NCBI GenBank assembly: GCA_036924085.1
Contig: JAVGWX010000013.1
Coordinates: forward strand, 63,191,157 to 63,255,156
Source of the DNA: Ariolimax columbianus
Taxonomy: Eukaryota > Mollusca > Gastropoda > Stylommatophora > Arionidae
Length of the DNA: 64,000 bases
Direction: 5' to 3'
Positions 1 through 11,524 of the stretch are shown piece by piece (positions within the stretch are counted from its first letter, which is position 1; every line of letters starts with the position of its first letter). The notes under the pieces were generated by a model. That model had not been told where the DNA came from. It ran no database searches and was given only the letters and a program-made list of their open reading frames with translations. A program made the position numbers and the translations under genes.

Positions 1-567
1 AAGCTTAAATACTGATGTTACCTCCTGGTAAATTCTTGCTCAGAACCGTTCCACCTAGCTCTTTAACACCACATAAGGTGCTCAGATCCCAAAACGAAAC
101 CCCATCGCCAAGGAAAAGGGAAAGCACATCGCCCGACAAAAATAGAACTTACGGGAGCCTCACCATTCCCCCCTTTCCCCCCCCCCCCCCCCCCGTCTCC
201 TCAAATGTGTGTCCAAAGGACGGCAGAGTTGACCGTGCCAGGATTAGACTTGACAGTAATTTGAGACCACATCTCGCAGCAAAAGTCTGATAATGTCGCC
301 ATCTTCGCTTGCGACGGGCAACTATTAATATATTCCAGAAGGCCAACCCAGAAAGATTCAAGATTATCTTTATGAGTGCGGTCAACGAAATTTAACTTTA
401 GCCATTGGTTTTCACGAGTGGGCGTGTCCTCTTCAGATGTTCGCTTGGATTCTGTCAAACTGGCAACAGATTATATAACTGATTGCAAGGTACTTCTAAC
501 AGATAAAGATGTGATATTTTATAGATGTGTTGGGAACAGACAAAATATTACGGTCAAGTGATACAAA
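1..567. other. no gene recognised; C18 homopolymer
   Basis: I see no coding or transposon signal here. A run of 18 C occupies 177-194. Short open frames on both strands have no recognisable domain and overlap the C-run. Confidence 0.5.
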
Positions 568-726
568 GTAATTTTCTTCCTGCTCTTCTTTTTCTTTTCT
601 TTCTTCTTCTTTATCTTCGTCTCCTTCTTCTTTTTCTTCATCTTATTTTTCTTCTTCTTCTTCGTCTCCTTCTTCATTTTCTTCCTCTTCTTCTTCTTTT
701 TCTTCTTTTTCGTCTCCTTCTTCAAC
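568..726. repeat. pyrimidine-rich TTC microsatellite
   Basis: The + strand is almost all C and T, built from imperfect TTC/CTT triplets. It creates Leu/Phe-rich and Lys/Glu-rich pseudo-frames that are not genes. It resembles the GAA-type tail that ends SINE-C elsewhere in the window, but no SINE-C body is attached. Confidence 0.9.
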
Positions 727-904
727 GGATACTATGCTTCTAGCGCGAAGTAGACTGTTTTTTCAGGTCTCTGCCGGTCCTCCTCAGCTTTTCAAAAATG
801 GTCATGTCCTTTAGTTCGTCCCAGAAGTAATGGAGATAATTACCACAACACCAGTCCCATAGACAAGTTGTGATGAAGAATTGACTCGGCACAAGTAGGT
901 TCAG

Positions 905-1698
905 ACACAAACACCACTAACACACATAACACATACAACACTAACACACATCACACAAACACCACTAACACACAAACAACACTAACACACATAACACACA
1001 AACAACACTAACACACATAACACATACAACACTAACACACATAACACATACAACACTAATACACATCACACATACAACACTAACACACATCACACAAACA
1101 ACACTAACACAAATCACACAAACAACACTAACACACATCACACAAACAACACTAACACACATCACACAAACAACACTAACACACATCACACAAACAATAC
1201 TAACACTCATCACACAAACAACACTAACACACAAACAATACTAACACTCATCACACAAACAACACTAACACACATCACACAAACAACACTAACACACATC
1301 ACACAAACAACACTAACACACATCACACAAACAACACTAACACACATCACACAAACAACACTAACACACATCACACAAACAACACTAACACACATCACAT
1401 TAACAACACTAACATACATCATATTAACAACACTAACACACATCACACAAACAACACTAACACACATCACACAAACAACACTAACACACAAACAATACTA
1501 ACACTCATCACACAAACAACACTAACACACAAACAATACTAACACTCATCACACAAACAACACTAACACACATCACACAAACAACACTAACACACATCAC
1601 ACAAACAACACTAACACACATCACACAAACAACACTAACACACATCACACAAACAACACTAACACACAAACAACACTAACACTCATCACACAAACACG
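905..1698. repeat. 24-bp tandem repeat, about 33 copies
   Basis: The core unit reads ACACTAACACACATCACACA plus AACA, 24 bp. It has variant blocks (ATAAC instead of ATCAC, a deletion form and a CATTAACA form near 1397-1440). Because 24 is a multiple of 3, the minus strand gives long Met-Cys-Val-Ser-Val-Val frames with an 8-residue period. The array itself explains them. Confidence 0.95.
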
Positions 1699-2634
1699 CA
1701 CGGACAGTAATTATTCATCGCGTTGCGCAATTCTACCTTCTTTTCTCTCGACTCATATCAATCCTGGCTCTCTACATTGCGAAACGCACTCTCAGCAGTA
1801 CATTTTGTGCAATGAAAGCCAAAGTTGACGGAGCCAAACCGGGAAATGGAGATTAATAAATAATGAATTTTGGTTTGATCAAAGGTTCATATTTCTAGAC
1901 ACATTTCCATCCCAGAGAAGACCAACAATTGTTTCTCGATTTTCATGCAGTTAATCATTGGGGGGAAGTATAATACTCTGTTTTAAAATTACGCATTTAA
2001 CCTTCTATTTTTGTTTTAACAGAAATGTCTGGAGTTGGTCTACCTTTCGTTATTAATTGCTGTTTTTCTTCATAACTGAGGGTTCCAAACGAAACTGTGA
2101 ATCGAGAACACAGCATTCCGACATGTGATCATGCCACAGCCCTTTGACCTACTTATACTAACTTGTCTCAAATAAGTTTTAGTTTTCAAATCTGAGTTCG
2201 TTTCAATATTTCACACCTTGAAACATTATCAAACTATATTGAAAATCGAACACTTTAACACTTCACAAGATATTTTTCATTGTCGAGAACAATTAGATAC
2301 ATTTAATGACCCTAACACTACCACAAACAAAAAGTAAACGAAAATTATTTTAACTAATGATAAAACAACCAAGCGGCTATCATATTTCTTATTCTACAGA
2401 GAAGCTAGTTTTGCTTCCTCTGTTTCTCTACCCTAAGAGAACCAATAACACTCCAGCACTTCCGATGCCAGAATACTGTCATTTGGGGGCGCAAATATTA
2501 TTGAGCAATGTGACGCAAATTGATACTCAGTGAAGAATACGTATGCTGTTTATTCAATATTTGTATTTTATGCTTTTTGGTCCCGTGGGAATTTAACTCA
2601 CAATAGCTTAACTAAAATGTATGTGGATTAGCCT
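1699..2634. other. unassigned non-coding stretch
   Basis: AT-rich unique-looking sequence. I found no transposon motif, no tandem structure and no plausible exon. Confidence 0.5.
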
Positions 2635-2855
2635 AGACCTATTGGTGCATTGACAACGCACCACTGCCTGGTACAGCCTGGACATCTACTAGACCTACTG
2701 GTGCATTGACAACGCACCACTGCCTGGTACAGCCTGGACATCCACTAGACCTACTGGTGCATTGACGGCACACCACTGCCTGGTACAGCCTGGACATCCA
2801 CTAACCTACTGGTGCATTGACAACGCACCACTGCCTGGTACAGCCTGGACATCCA
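2635..2855. repeat. 56-bp tandem repeat, four copies
   Basis: Four units beginning AGACCTACTGGTGCATTGAC and ending CCTGGACATCCACT. Each unit contains an imperfect inverted repeat (TGGTGCATT / AACGCACCA) separated by three bases, so each could form a small hairpin. The third copy has changes in the right arm. Confidence 0.93.
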
Positions 2856-3039
2856 AACTACACGTACATTCATGTCCGCAAATTATACACATTATTTGAA
2901 AAACTATATTGGTATTTCGGAGGTATAGAGTCTATTTGTAATTTCAAAATTTAAAAAATGTTTGGTTTCCACCAAAGAAATAAGTAAGCTGTTCGAGTTT
3001 GAGCATTGGTCTTACAGAAGTAAAGATTGTAGTTATTTT

Positions 3040-3398
3040 ACGGTGTTTACGATCTACGAGGACGGGATGGAGAGACCAGCACAAAGAATACAAGCTGACA
3101 GCATAGACACATTTGGCAGAGATGGATAGACAGAGATCTTCATACATTGCAGACTCAAGGCCTACTTCCACAGAATAGGTCTCAGAGACACTGCCACGTG
3201 CGATTGGGGAGCACCAAAGCAAACACCAGAACATGTCCTGCAGGACTACCCTACTTATAAAGAGCAAAAGAGAAGGAGTCTGGCCCGGGTGAGGGGCGGG
3301 GGAGGGAGTGTGAACATGCTCGAAAAGCTATAAGGGACCGAAGAGGACCTGAAATACACAGACTCTTCCGTTAACTTCGTCGGGCTAGAAACCCAAGA
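3040..3398 (+). mobile_element. LINE fragment, C-terminal end of RNase H-type element
   Basis: One frame reads a peptide containing GLRDTATCDWGAPKQTPEHV followed by LQDYPTYKEQ. This is the Cys-His cluster found after the RNase H domain in several animal non-LTR elements. Very similar peptides occur at 28690-29190 and, more distantly, at 30355-31049 and 42240-42565. The last expected cysteine is a tyrosine and the frame has a stop near its start, so the copy is dead. It ends close to 3398, before a different LINE begins. Confidence 0.75.
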
Positions 3399-3414
3399 AC
3401 TGTGACCAGTGAGT

Positions 3415-4190
3415 CATCTATCACTATCAATGGATAGAAGTTGAAGTCGGTGGAACGCTTTGTAATTATTGGCAGCACACTCTCCAGAGCAGTCCATATT
3501 CATGATGAAGTAAACTCGAGAATTGCAAAACAATGTGTAGCATTTGGAAAACTAAGATCCTCAATTAAAACCAAATTGAAGGTTTATGTGGCAGTAGTCC
3601 TACCAACTCTTCTGTACGCCTGTGAAACCTGGACTGTGTACAGTCGTCATGGGAAGAAGCTTGGCCACTTCCATCTGGGCCGCCTAAGGAAACTGCTGAA
3701 CATAAAATGGCAAGTTAGGATCACAGATGTAGAAGTTCTTTCATGGCTGGCATGACAAGAATCCACACAACTCTGTGCAAATGGCAGCTTGGACGGACTG
3801 GCCATGTTGTCCGCATGTCAGATGAGCGGCTTCCAAAAAAAATATTCTAAGGCGAGCTTGAGTCAGGTAAGCGAGCTCTCGTTAGCCAAGTAAAACGAAA
3901 CAAAGACACCATGAAAGTCTCACTAAAGAACTGCGGCATTGATCCTGAGAAAACGTTGCTGCTGATCGCTCTGTCTGACTAGTAACGTCTCCCCTGGCAC
4001 GACACATATGGAACAGACAAGAATCAAGGAAGCTGCACAGAGACGAACGATTCGAAAGGCAAGAGAAGAGGTTCCTCCGTCTGACGGTCAGACTGTTGTT
4101 CTGCCCTCAGAGTGACACGCCATCTCTCTCTGCCCGCTGCCGCCAGTCGTGTCTCACCGGAGCGAAGGTTTGACCACTCAGTTATGTTTT
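3415..4190 (+). mobile_element. LINE fragment, end of RT to C-terminal tail (C2H2 group)
   Basis: The open part (about 3441-3755) reads GSTLSRAVHIHDEVNSRIAK and then the hallmark LLYACETWTVYS, which lies after the RT domain. Downstream, out of frame, come peptides resembling RMSDERLPKK and then the region that carries a C2H2 finger in the sister copies at 27185 and 33033. In this copy the finger is scrambled by substitutions. The 5' part with RT motifs A to C is missing. Confidence 0.85.
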
Positions 4191-4194
4191 CTGC

Positions 4195-5263
4195 CTATCG
4201 CTTCCTTGGACGACATACCCTCCCTCCCCCACCTCCCCACCCCCCCCCCCCGCCCCACCCTCTCTGTCCTGGTACGTAACTATGCAGTATCGAATTTGTA
4301 ATTCTGCTGGACATCGTAACGTGCCTATACCAAGCAATATTTCGCCTTTTGATAGCTGTGAACAGATCATCAAAAGGCCCAATTGCGTTTTCCACTCTTC
4401 GTCGTATTTCTACGTTCGTGACCCGATCCTTATATGTAACATTTAAAGGTCTTCTAAAGCACCTCATTTTCATTGCATGTATTCTGCACTGGATATCCGC
4501 AGTAATGGTCCAAGTCTCCCAGGCAAACACAAATATTGAGAGCACCAATGAGCGCATTAGTCTAACTGTTATGCTGAGGACGAACCGCTTATCTTGCCAC
4601 ATGTGTTTCAAACGCGTAAGCCCCGCTGTTGTATGTGCTATTCTGGCACTTATCTCAGGCTGCGAGCCCTCGTCACTGATCAGTGATCCCAGATACTTGA
4701 ACCGGTGTACAACTTCGAGTTCCTGACTATTTGCTTTTATCCCAGATGTAAACCCTTCTGTGTTATTAGTCATCAGTTTTGTTTTCTCTGCATTTATCTC
4801 CATGCCATAGCTTTGCGCCGCTCTGTCCAATCTACTAATCAGCTCCTGGAGTTCCGTTTCCGTGCCTGCCAGACCATCTATATCATCTGCAAATCGTAGA
4901 TTTGTAATCGTCTTGTCACCTACTATGATCATACCAACATGTCCAGGGCCGCTTCCATTATTCTTTCCAAGAATACATCGAAGAGTGTTGGAGAGAGTAT
5001 ACAACCCTGTCTCACCCCAGCAGACATCGAAGAGTGTTGGAGAGAGTATACAACCCTGTCTCACCCCAGCAGACATCGAAGAGTGTTGGAGAGAGTATAC
5101 AACCCTGTCTCACCCCAGCAGACATCGAAGAGTGTTGGAGAGAGTATACAACCCTGTCTCACCCCAGCAGACATCGAAGAGTGTTGGAGAGAGTATACAA
5201 CCCTGTCTCACCCCAGCAGACATTGAAGAGTGTTGGAGAGAGTATACAACCCTGTCTCACCCC
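4195..5263 (-). mobile_element. LINE fragment, RT motif B to C-terminus
   Basis: Read on the minus strand, motif B (GVRQGCILSPTLFDV) is followed by FADD of motif C (plus-strand 4882-4893), the thumb-like KFKYLGSLISDEGS region, an ETWTITAD segment and KDRVTNVEI. The same layout is seen at 47735-48430, so both belong to one group. The frame shifts just downstream of motif B. The C-terminal 150 bp run into a G-rich tract (C12 on the plus strand, 4240-4251), and the expected end of the protein is absent. The RT N-terminal part (motif A) is missing. Motif B itself is repeated (see 4979-5263). Confidence 0.88.
4979..5263. repeat. 49-bp tandem array formed from RT motif B
   Basis: Almost six copies of a 49-bp unit start at 4979, 5028, 5077, 5126, 5175 and 5224, and the last ends after about 40 bp. 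On the minus strand one unit encodes GVRQGCILSPTLF, the motif B loop of the reverse transcriptase. Since 49 is not a multiple of 3, successive copies change frame, so the array breaks the protein. Confidence 0.95.
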
Positions 5264-5344
5264 AAAATGTCTCAGACCCATATCATAGAATGGATTTTAC
5301 GTTGGATTTTACGATTTATTTTGATGGTGGTTTTAATTTAGTTT

Positions 5345-5758
5345 TACTTTCATAAACTCCTGAATGCAGTGGAAGCTCTTCTCGCCTTCTGTATTCTTAA
5401 GGGAACATCGTTGTCTGTACCTCCTACTACGTCTATGCTGCTGCCAAGATATGTGAAAGACTCCACATTCAGAAGGTGTATGGCTCCCAACCCAATTCTA
5501 TCACTGTTAATTACATTTATTTTCGAAAACCTGTGTTTTGTCTCTGTGTCTTTTCAGCCCTAATTGTAGTGATCTCTCTTCGAGTATGTGAATCTTATTT
5601 TGCATCTGGTTGTAGGCATGGTACAGAAAAGTCAAATCATCGTCAAAGTTGAGATCTTCAAGTTGTCTCGTCAATGTCCTATTAATGCCGTTATCGCTTG
5701 ACGATAATGTCGATTTCATTATCCAGTCAGCTGGGATGCGAGGGAAAAATGTCAATCT
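5345..5758 (-). mobile_element. LINE fragment, RT motif C region
   Basis: The minus strand reads LTRQLEDLNFDDDLTFL, then a helix and LGLKRHRDKTQVF. After a frameshift near 5507 it reads LLNVESFTYLGS and RIQKARRAST. This is the RT region around motif C and the following connector. The expected FADD/DFADD is changed to NFDDD. It is a different LINE lineage from the neighbour at 4195-5263. Confidence 0.82.
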
Positions 5759-6067
5759 TTACTTTACAGAGAAGTAAAAAAAAACTTGACACATTCATCT
5801 GAATAATGCGTCTACTAATGAGGTAATTGATGATAGAGCATAACAGATAAGAGTTTGCTCTAAATTAATGTGAAAACATGAACATTTTAATATACTTAGA
5901 ACATAATTTATGGGGTTGTGAATTGGTTGGTCAAAATGTGATTATTTTATATTTTACTACGATTTTTTATAAACAAATTTGATAAAAACCCAGCATTCCA
6001 TATTTATATTTTCTGCAAACAATAAAAGTACACATAACAACAAAAGAAAATGTGCATTTTGTATATG
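5759..6067. other. unassigned AT-rich stretch
   Basis: AT-rich sequence between a LINE fragment and a SINE. I see no coding, repeat or RNA signal in it. Confidence 0.45.
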
Positions 6068-6302
6068 TTTTTTTTTTTTTTTTTTTTTTTTTTGCGTTCG
6101 CCTTATTTATCTATTCCCCAAGGCGTGTGTGCGTTACACTGTGGTTTTTATTTTGCGCCTGTCGGCCTAGTGCATCCGACTTCAGCATGCATTTTATGTA
6201 AGGGTCTGCTTCCTCCTGCAGTTTATAAGGGTTTGCTTCCCCGGTGTAACGGCCGGTGCTGTGATGGGGATCGAACCCAGCACCACTAGGCCACGCCGTC
6301 CC
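6068..6302 (-). mobile_element. SINE-A copy with T26 (A-tail on minus strand)
   Basis: A run of 26 T (6068-6093) is followed by sequence that is the reverse complement of the fuller copy at 35155-35402. On the minus strand the head reads GGCGTGGCCTAGTGG (box A-like), then GGTTCGATCCCC (box B-like). This is the layout of a tRNA-derived SINE. Compared with 35155 the stretch between the two boxes is shortened, so the head is internally deleted. The poly-T is the element's 3' A-rich tail. Confidence 0.85.
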
Positions 6303-6346
6303 CTTGCATTCTTTTGAGTTGCATGTTGGTACTAGAGAAAGAGAGG

Positions 6347-6846
6347 TGACATTTGATTAATCTATTCGTCTGTCTGACATGTGTGAAGTTGACGTTACTG
6401 ATCTGTTCATGTCACAGCACGTGCGAAGGTGACTTTATAGATTTGTTCGTGTGACAGCATGTGCGAAGTTGACTTTATTGATTTGTTCATGTGACAACAT
6501 GTGTGAAGTTTACTTTATTGATTTGTTCATGTGACAGCATGTAAGAAGGTGACTTTATTGATTTGTTCATGTGACAACATGTGTGAAGGAGACTTTATTG
6601 ATTTGTTCATGTGATAACATTTGTGAATATGGCTTTATTGATTTGTTCATGTGACAACATGTGTGAAGTTGACTTTATTGATCTGTTCATGTGATAACAT
6701 GTGTGAAGATAACTTGATTGATCTATTCATGTGTCTGACATGTGTAAAGATGACTTGATTGATCTATTCATGTGTCTGACATATGTAAAGATGACTTGAT
6801 TGATCTGTTCATGTGACAACATGTGTAAAGATGGCTTGATTGATTA
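6347..6846. repeat. 40-bp tandem repeat, about 12 copies
   Basis: The unit contains TTGATTTGTTCATGTGACAA and CATGTGTGAAGTTGACTTTA, period 40 bp (for example 6481 to 6521). Copies toward the right end carry GATGACTTGATTGATC and an extra TCTGACATGTG segment. No coding content. Confidence 0.93.
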
Positions 6847-6966
6847 AGGAAGCGTTTTCCACAACCACATAACTCTTATTATGTTTAATTAGATTCTAAT
6901 TTCCACTGCAAGACTCACTTACATGTGGAACATTAGCCCGGCCAGGCACAACAATAATGTTAGTAG

Positions 6967-7117
6967 ATTTTAGATTGAATTTGCCCGAGCAACGGCCGTT
7001 AGGCCTACTCTTTTCGATTATCAACTGCTAAGGTATTTTTAACGTACGCGCCACTACACATGGGTGTCTGATCTCACTTCTTATGCCAACACTTTACCTC
7101 GAGACCACTGGGTGTCT
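6967..7117 (-). mobile_element. SINE-D copy, internally deleted
   Basis: This matches the reverse complement of the SINE-D copies at 44709 and 54112. The 3' body comes first, then the tRNA-like head (minus strand AGTGGTCTCGAGGTAAAG). The part between, including box B, is missing. The head is directly followed by a 26-base C run at 7122-7147. Confidence 0.8.
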
Positions 7118-7121
7118 TCAA

Positions 7122-7147
7122 CCCCCCCCCCCCCCCCCCCCCCCCCC
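7122..7147. repeat. C26 homopolymer
   Basis: Twenty-six consecutive C, among the longest homopolymers in the window. Its true length is uncertain because such runs are hard to sequence. Confidence 0.9.
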
Positions 7148-7425
7148 AAGTATTCAAGTAACTAAATAAAGACTCTTGAATAGACTTCAGACCACTGTGA
7201 TAGAAATGAGGCGGGATTTCAGCCAGCCCGAAAACGTAGTTTTCAGATTCCTCAGTGAACATCAGCAACAGCTGGTTTTCTAGCATGTCCATATCCATTT
7301 CCGTAAATGTATCGTCCGATAACTCATCTATAAGGTAAACAAAAATGAAGGAGTTCTGCGCCTTTGTGCAATAAAGGCAAACAAAATATTAGTTAAGTTT
7401 GCAATTACTCAAGTTAAACAGTTGC

Positions 7426-7795
7426 GGGATCAAGATGCCCAGCTGTGCGTGGGCTGCAGTGGTCAGCGACCAAAAGCGGACTGATTGCGTCATGGTCAGC
7501 GAACCAGAGCTGCCAGGACCCTTCTTCATCTCCACGAGGGGGATCCTGGATAACAGGCTGCAGAAGGGCAGGTTGATAGAGGAGAAGGAACCGAAGAGGG
7601 AAGGCTAACCCGGTCCCCAAAAAATGCCAATCTTAAAGTCGAATGTGTCGGACCGAAAGGTGCAAGTATCGCAACCAAGCTGTAAACTACGACACACCGC
7701 GTTCCGTTCTCCGAACAACATTCTACTACTTGTAAACCACTTCCCAGGATTTGGTGGCAGGAGTTTCCTAACGAAGGTCGAAGATTGAAGAAGAT
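7426..7795 (+). mobile_element. SINE-C copy
   Basis: Begins GGGATCAAGATGC and continues through the SINE-C landmarks GGTCAGCGACC, AGAGCTGCCAGGACCCTTCT, GATCCTGGATAACAGGCTGC, GAGGGAAGGCTAACCCGG and GTCGGACCGAAAGGTGCAAG. The 3' end is eroded (GAGTTTCCTAACGAAGGTCG in place of the usual GAGAACGAACGAAG). It has no visible pol III boxes, so the promoter type of this family is unknown. Confidence 0.88.
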
Positions 7796-7964
7796 ACACT
7801 ATCGAAATGATAGTATTTGTTTTTGAAAGACACTCATAAAATTGTTTATAGCGCTTTTTGATCAATTTAAATTCGGCATCATAATCTGGAACAGAATAGG
7901 GAATCATTATTTATCCAAGAGAAGACATCTTTATGGCCGATAGTGTAAACAAATGGAACATGGT

Positions 7965-8135
7965 CGCATTCTCAAAGATTCTTCAACGGACAGTTATGAG
8001 ATGGCAAGAGAACTATTGGCCGACCACAGCTGGGGTTAAAAGATATGTGTAAGCGTGATACGAAGAAGCTGGACAAAGAGTCAGACATCTTGGGAAGACG
8101 ATACTGCAGACGGATCCAAGTTGATAAGTAACCAA
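7965..8135 (+). mobile_element. LINE 3' fragment
   Basis: One frame reads GKRTIGRPQLGLKDMCKRDT, the basic C-terminal signature seen near the end of many LINE ORF2 proteins. A frameshift then leads to SQTSWEDDTADGSKL. It is short and dead. Confidence 0.72.
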
Positions 8136-8449
8136 TGTAGTGTCCTTAGAGTTCACTGGCATGGCCTAGTAACTAACAGATCTCCCAACGGACATAACTT
8201 GAGAGCATGTCCTCAACATAGAATCGGCGCCTCCTCTCTTTCTTCCGGAATGTCTCAGAAAGACCAGGCTTGACAGCTTCTAAACCCGCCCCTGGTAATC
8301 AGGAGCAGGAAAAGATTGTATCCCTCATTAGGTATCCCTGGGTCCACGGTGCAGCTTCTGGCTACCTCCATCACTCCATCTGTCCTGTATGCTGTCTGGA
8401 ACTTTGCCATCAGCTGTGGGCATGGTCGTTTAGCGAGACGAGCACTGGA
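8136..8449. other. unassigned stretch before the 30-bp array
   Basis: No repeat or coding family recognised. It may include decayed LINE 3' sequence because it follows one, but I cannot show that. Confidence 0.4.
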
Positions 8450-9495
8450 TGTCTAGATGGATTACTTGGCTTGATCTGTTTTTGTAGACGAGCTACTTGG
8501 CTCGATCAGTTGTCTAGACGAATTACTTGGCTTGATCTGTTGACCAGACCGATTACTTGGCTTAACCTGTTGACTAGACCGATTACTTGGCTTCACCTGT
8601 TGACTAGACCGATTACTTGGCTTTACCTGTTGACTAGACCGATTACTTAGCTTCAACTATTGTCTTGACCGATTACTTGGCTTCACCTGTTGTCCAGACC
8701 GATTATTTGGCTTCACCTGTTGACCAGATCGATTACTTGGCTCCACCTGTTGACTAGATCGATTACCTGGCTTAATCTGTTGACTAGACCGATTACTTGA
8801 CTTCACCTGTTGTCTAGACGGATTACTTGGCTTGATCAGTTGTCTAGACGGATTACTTGGCTTGATCTGTTGACTAGATCGATTACTTGGCTTAATCTGT
8901 TGACTAGACCGATTACTTGGCTTTACCTGTTGACTAGACCGATTACTTAGCTTCACCTGTTGTCTTGACCGATTACTTGGCTTCACCTGTTGTCCAGACC
9001 GATTATTTGGCTTCACCTGTTGACTAGATCGATTACTTGGCTTCACCTGTTGACTAGACGGATTACTTGTCTCGACTTATTGACTAGACGGTTTGCTTGG
9101 CTCGACTTATTGACTAGACGGTTTGCTTGGCTCGACTTATTGACTAGACGGTTTGCTTGGCTCGACTTATTGACTAGACGGTTTGCTTGGCTCGACTTAT
9201 TGACTAGACGGTTTGCTTGGCTCAACTTATTGACTAGACGGTTTGCTTGGCTCGACTTATTGACTAGACGGTTTGCTTGGCTCGACTTATTGACTAGACG
9301 GTGTGTTTTGCTCGACTTATTGACTAGACGGTTTGCTTGGCTCGACTTAATGACTAGACGGTTTGCTTGGCTCGACTTATTGACTAGACGGTTTGCTTGG
9401 CTCGACTTATTGACCAGACGGTTTGCTTGGCTCGACTTATTGACTAGACGGTTTGCTTGGCTCGACTTATTGACTAGACGGTTTGCTTGGCTTGT
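8450..9495. repeat. 30-bp tandem array, about 35 copies, two subfamilies
   Basis: Type A units (8450 to about 9056) read GATTACTTGGCTTCACCTGT plus TGACTAGACC. Type B units (about 9057-9495) read GGTTTGCTTGGCTCGACTTA plus TTGACTAGAC and are far more uniform. A block of type A with unusual variants (CTTAGCTTC then GTCTTGACC then GTCCAGACC) occurs at about 8645 and again at 8945, exactly 300 bp later, showing a ten-unit duplication. The 30-bp period makes 10-residue pseudo-proteins on both strands. Confidence 0.95.
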
Positions 9496-10239
9496 TGGCT
9501 AAGCAAATTACCTGACTTGACTTGCAGTACGAGTTTTGTAGAAATATATCTTTCTTGACGAACTGTTGACATGCAGTGAAGAGCCGCTATTGCATAGAGA
9601 TAAGACTGTCGTCACTCAAGAAACGTACGAAAAGAAACCCCCCCAAAAAGTAAGTGTTCGAAGAAAGCAGTCTTCAAAAGACTCCTATTATCAATTTCTC
9701 AATGAAAAGGAGATCGCGTCTCTAGTCCTATCGGAAGCGGACAGTAAACTAGGAGATTCCTGTGCACGCATAAGTACCCATGTTGGTTGAAAATCTGACA
9801 GAGGAGTCTTCCAGTCAAATTCTTTATGAAATTAATTAAATTCACGCGAAATTCGCAAGATGGGAAGTAAATCTGAAAAAAATACACATCTGAATTCTGA
9901 GTTACCTCCAGTCGTCTCGACTACCACGTCATGCCACTTGACCAAGGTAGCTCACGACGGTTGATGAGAGCGCTGATTTTTGTCACTTTAACATCGTCGT
10001 TGGTTTTTTTCAGTCGACGGAGTCGTTTTGAAGATTGTAAGATGTAACTCTAATGTAGTATGTCCCTTGCTGTTCTTCTTAGTTATGTGTAAGATTTTAC
10101 TGTTACATCCAGGCAAGTCTGTGGGATAAAGGTATGTTTTGGTTGCCCTCTGCTTCCTGATCTCTATTTTAGATTCGTAGAGACAAATTTAATTGAACAA
10201 ACGTGTGTCCGAAGTAGAGCTGATATCAATAGAGGACTT
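9496..10239. other. unassigned stretch
   Basis: I recognise no transposon protein, SINE or tandem repeat here. A small plus-strand open frame near 9566-9790 has no known motif. Confidence 0.45.
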
Positions 10240-10580
10240 GGGACCAAGATGCTGACCATCGAATAAGCTGCAGTGGTCAGCGACCGAAAGCTGACTGCTA
10301 GAGTCAGGGCCAGCGAACCAGAGCTGCCAAGACCCTTCTACACCTCCACGCGGGGATCCCGGATAACAGACTCCAGCAGGGCAGACTGGCTAAGGAGAAG
10401 GGATTGAAGAGTGAATGCTAACCCGGTACTCAAAAAATGCTTGCTGAAGTCGGATGTGTTGGACCGAAAGATGCAAATATTGCAGTCAAGCTGTAAAATC
10501 GGACATAACGCATTCCGTTCTCTGGACTACATTCTGCTGCTTTAGTCTTTTTCAGGGTTTGAGGAGATTGAGAACAAACG
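10240..10580 (+). mobile_element. SINE-C copy with AAGCC-type tail
   Basis: Starts GGGACCAAGATGCTG and runs through all SINE-C landmarks to GATTGAGAACAAACG. It then passes without a break into an AAGCC array (10581-10827). Four other copies (16191, 35723, 44159, 50087) end in the same pentamer, so AAGCC is one of two tail types of this family. Confidence 0.92.
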
Positions 10581-10827
10581 AAGCCAAGCCAAGCCAAGCC
10601 AAGCCAAGCCAAGCTAAGCCAAGCCAAGCCACGCCACGCCACGCCACTCCAAGCCAAGCCAAGCCAAGCCACGCCAAGCTAAGCCAAGCCAAGCAAAGCC
10701 AAGCCAAGCCAAGCCAAGCCACGCCACTCCAAGCCAAGCCAAGCCAAGCCACTCCAAGCCAAGCCAAGCCACGCCACTCCAAGCCAAGCCACTCTAAGCC
10801 AAGCCAAGCGAAGCCAAGCGAAGCCAA
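10581..10827. repeat. AAGCC pentamer array grown from a SINE-C tail
   Basis: About 49 pentamers, mostly AAGCC with ACGCC and ACTCC variants. It begins exactly where the SINE-C 3' end stops. Other copies of the family carry only two to four pentamers, so this is a local expansion. Confidence 0.95.
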
Positions 10828-10831
10828 TACA

Positions 10832-11520
10832 CGAATTGCTATTTGCACGTGATCAGTACCTGCCCTACAACGATAATAATAAATTACAAAATCATATGAA
10901 CGCGTTTGGGACTACCTGTGCTAAATACAATATGCGAATTAATGTGAACGCAATTATTTTGCTCTTTAACAAGCTCATGAATTCATGCATCATGACATTA
11001 TCTTTTTCAACAGGATCTGGAAATCGAGACTAGGTGTCAAAAAGCTTAAACGGTGACTTATCAGCTGTCACCACTGCTTATGCATCTGTGCATTTTTGGC
11101 AACACAGCAACAGCTGATGGACTATATTTACGTTGACACTAGGCTAAATGGGCTAACTGTCCAAGGCACGCTTACAATCAGAATTTTGACTAGTCTGAGG
11201 TGAAGTGTTTGAAGAAGGTCATCGGTCTTACCCGTAAAGTTGATTACGAAAAGACGACATTCGAAGTATTGTCAGCATTACGTCTTGCGCAGAGTTGATT
11301 TTCAGGCAAAGAATACACTGGTTTGGTCATCTCATGAGAATGCACCTTCGTGACCTTCCACTGATGTCTTACAACAGTGGTAGATCAGGCTACAGGTTAA
11401 GAGGGCGGTGGAGATCAGGTGGATAGATGATATTAGACAGATTATACAACGACATGGGCTAGGATAACCGACTCAACGCACTTGGCGCAGGACAGAGGGA
11501 CTTCAGCTCCCCACGCTGCT
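10832..11520 (+). mobile_element. decayed LINE fragment, RT motif C to 3' end
   Basis: Near the left end the frame reads LLFARDQYLPYNDNNKLQ and then FGTTCAKYNMRINVN, which is RT motif C (FADD changed to FARD) and the helix after it. Further on, frames give RIHWFGHLMRMHLRDLPL and GRWRSGWIDDIRQIIQ, the usual LINE C-terminal region. Many stops and frameshifts. A related 3' piece lies at 28147-28262. Confidence 0.78.
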
Positions 11521-11524
11521 CTAC

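Noticed and set aside
5034..5341. Plus-strand open frames with the repeat QPCLTPADIEECWREYTTLS.
   Set aside because: Antisense shadow of the RT motif B array; the minus strand explains the sequence.
8450..9495. Resemblance to a CRISPR array (regular 30-bp repeats).
   Set aside because: There are no unique spacers between units and no associated genes. It is a direct tandem minisatellite in eukaryotic DNA. The same holds for the 19-bp, 24-bp and 55-bp arrays.
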